From NCBI RefSeq assembly GCF_022347545.1, contig NZ_JAKREW010000040.1:1-39808 (forward strand): a stretch of DNA of 39,808 nt, given 5' to 3'. How positions within the stretch are numbered: position 1 is the first letter of the stretch; each line of letters starts with the position of its first letter. Below are positions 39,020-39,808 of the stretch, piece after piece. A program made the position numbers and the translations under genes. The notes under the pieces were generated by a model that saw nothing but the letters and a program-made list of their open reading frames with translations, made no database searches and was not told the DNA's origin. Origin of the DNA: Terribium retamae. Its GTDB lineage: Bacteria > Pseudomonadota > Alphaproteobacteria > Rhizobiales > Rhizobiaceae.

Positions 39020-39680
39020 ATGGCGACAAAGGAAAAGGAAGAGGTCGAAACCGAACGCGAGGGCACGACTGACGGCCCGCTGCTCGACCTTTCCGACGAT
39101 GCTGTCAAGAAGATGATCAAGGCTGCCAAGAAGCGCGGCTATGTGACGATGGATGAGCTCAATTCTGTTCTCCCCTCGGAAGAAGTGACTTCCGAGCAGA
39201 TCGAGGACACGATGGCGATGCTCTCCGACATGGGTATCAACGTCGTTGAGGATGACGAGCAGGGCGAAGAGGCCGAAAGCGACGCAGGCGGCGATTCGGA
39301 CGAAGACGCCAACGAGCTTGCCGAGCAGACCGGCACTGCGGTCGCCACCGTTGCCAAGAAGGAACCGACCGATCGCACCGACGATCCCGTGCGCATGTAT
39401 CTGCGTGAGATGGGCTCGGTGGAATTGCTGTCGCGCGAGGGCGAAATCGCCATCGCCAAGCGCATCGAGGCCGGCCGGGAGACGATGATCGCGGGCTTGT
39501 GCGAAAGCCCGCTGACCTTCCAGGCCATCATCATCTGGCGCGACGAGCTCAACGAAGCCAAGATCCTGCTGCGCGAGATCATCGACCTCGAAGCTACTTA
39601 TGCCGGCCCCGAGGGCAAGCAGGCTCCGGTCGTCGAGCGTGTCGAGGAAGACGCCAAGCCGAAGGAAGAGCCCAAGGCCG
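39020..39680 (+). CDS. rpoD: Primary sigma factor RpoD (3'-truncated by contig end)
   Basis: The first 220 or so residues of the housekeeping sigma-70. After a charged start (MATKEKEEVETEREGTTDGP), LLDLSDDAVKKMIKAAKKRGYVTMDELNSVLPSEEVTSEQIEDTMAMLSDMGINVVED is region 1.1 (residues about 21-78). An acidic linker follows, then DDPVRMYLREMGSVELLSREGEIAIAKRIEAGRE, region 1.2, near 121-155, and the beginning of the non-conserved region. ATG 39020 follows GGAGAAG. The frame stays open into the G/C junk at the contig end, but residues after about 39680 (the proline and glycine runs) are artefact. Regions 2-4 are missing only because the contig stops. Confidence 0.95.
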
Positions 39681-39808
39681 GGGGGCCCCCCGGGGGGGGG
39701 GCCCCCCCCCCCCCCCCCCCCATCCGGGGGGGCGCCCCCCGGCGGGGGGCGGCGTGGCGGAGCCCCGGGCGGCGGCGCCCCGCGCGCGGGGCGCGGGGGC
39801 GCCCCCAG
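39681..39808. other. Low-quality G/C homopolymer tail
   Basis: The last 128 bases are almost pure G and C with runs of up to about twenty identical bases and nearly no A or T. They interrupt a conserved gene (rpoD). This is a sequencing or assembly artefact, such as no-signal cycles read as G, not genomic sequence. Confidence 0.92.

Overview
The window is about 65% GC, protein-dense chromosomal DNA from an alphaproteobacterium of the order Rhizobiales, most likely Mesorhizobium or a close relative in the Phyllobacteriaceae. Supporting signs are the long (1162-residue) CarB, a carA/yqeY/dnaG/rpoD neighbourhood, a DUF982 protein, RcnB- and MntR-type proteins, a GGAAC-N16-CGTT general-stress (EcfG-type) promoter, and AGAGCAATTCC/GAGCGTTTCC intergenic palindromes of the kind I know from this order. 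Assignment is by recognition only; no search was run. Both ends are artefactual: bases 1-19 are a Nextera transposon end, and from about 39681 the sequence collapses into G/C homopolymer junk.

Layout. 1-3.3 kb: end of a lytic transglycosylase, a GNAT acetyltransferase, an AGCS Na+/alanine symporter and a GFA-family zinc protein, all plus strand. 3.3-6.8 kb: carB, minus. 7.2-8.8 kb: a cytoplasmic-looking subtilase with a small unknown partner. 8.9-12.9 kb: a secreted TPR protein, a DHFR/RibD-like reductase, and a CurA-like oxidoreductase divergent from a TetR regulator with twin operators. 13-17.4 kb: an accessory patch of small poorly known genes (DUF982, a 29-residue membrane microprotein behind an EcfG promoter, a second GFA protein, several membrane or secreted unknowns). 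17.5-20.2 kb: ArsR regulator divergent from an MFS efflux pump, then a PCMT-like methyltransferase. 20.3-22.4 kb: mntH divergent from mntR across an MntR box. 22.5-24.9 kb: a YpfJ-like zinc metallopeptidase and a Tet-family MFS pump. 24.9-26.8 kb: carA (minus) divergent from yqeY. 27-28.6 kb: a DGPF/YciI protein with an ECF42 sigma factor. 28.8-32 kb: a TRAP transporter (dctP-dctQ-dctM). 32.1-36.7 kb: an ICMT-like methyltransferase, an MFS pump, a Na/Pi symporter and RcnB. 36.8 kb to the end: dnaG and the start of rpoD.

How it fits together. The core pieces are carA and carB (one enzyme, two loci about 18 kb apart) and the dnaG-rpoD macromolecular synthesis block. Between them lie modular regulator-plus-target pairs: TetR/oxidoreductase, ArsR/MFS, MntR/MntH and ECF42/YciI. 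Each has a visible candidate operator or promoter in its intergenic region. No rRNA, tRNA, CRISPR array, integrase or intact insertion sequence was seen. Nothing clearly constitutes a new multi-gene system. The best candidates for undescribed biology are the stress-promoter microprotein at 14.6 kb, the subtilase/small-protein pair at 7.2-8.8 kb, the carA leader, and a perfect 22-bp palindrome at 17.4 kb.
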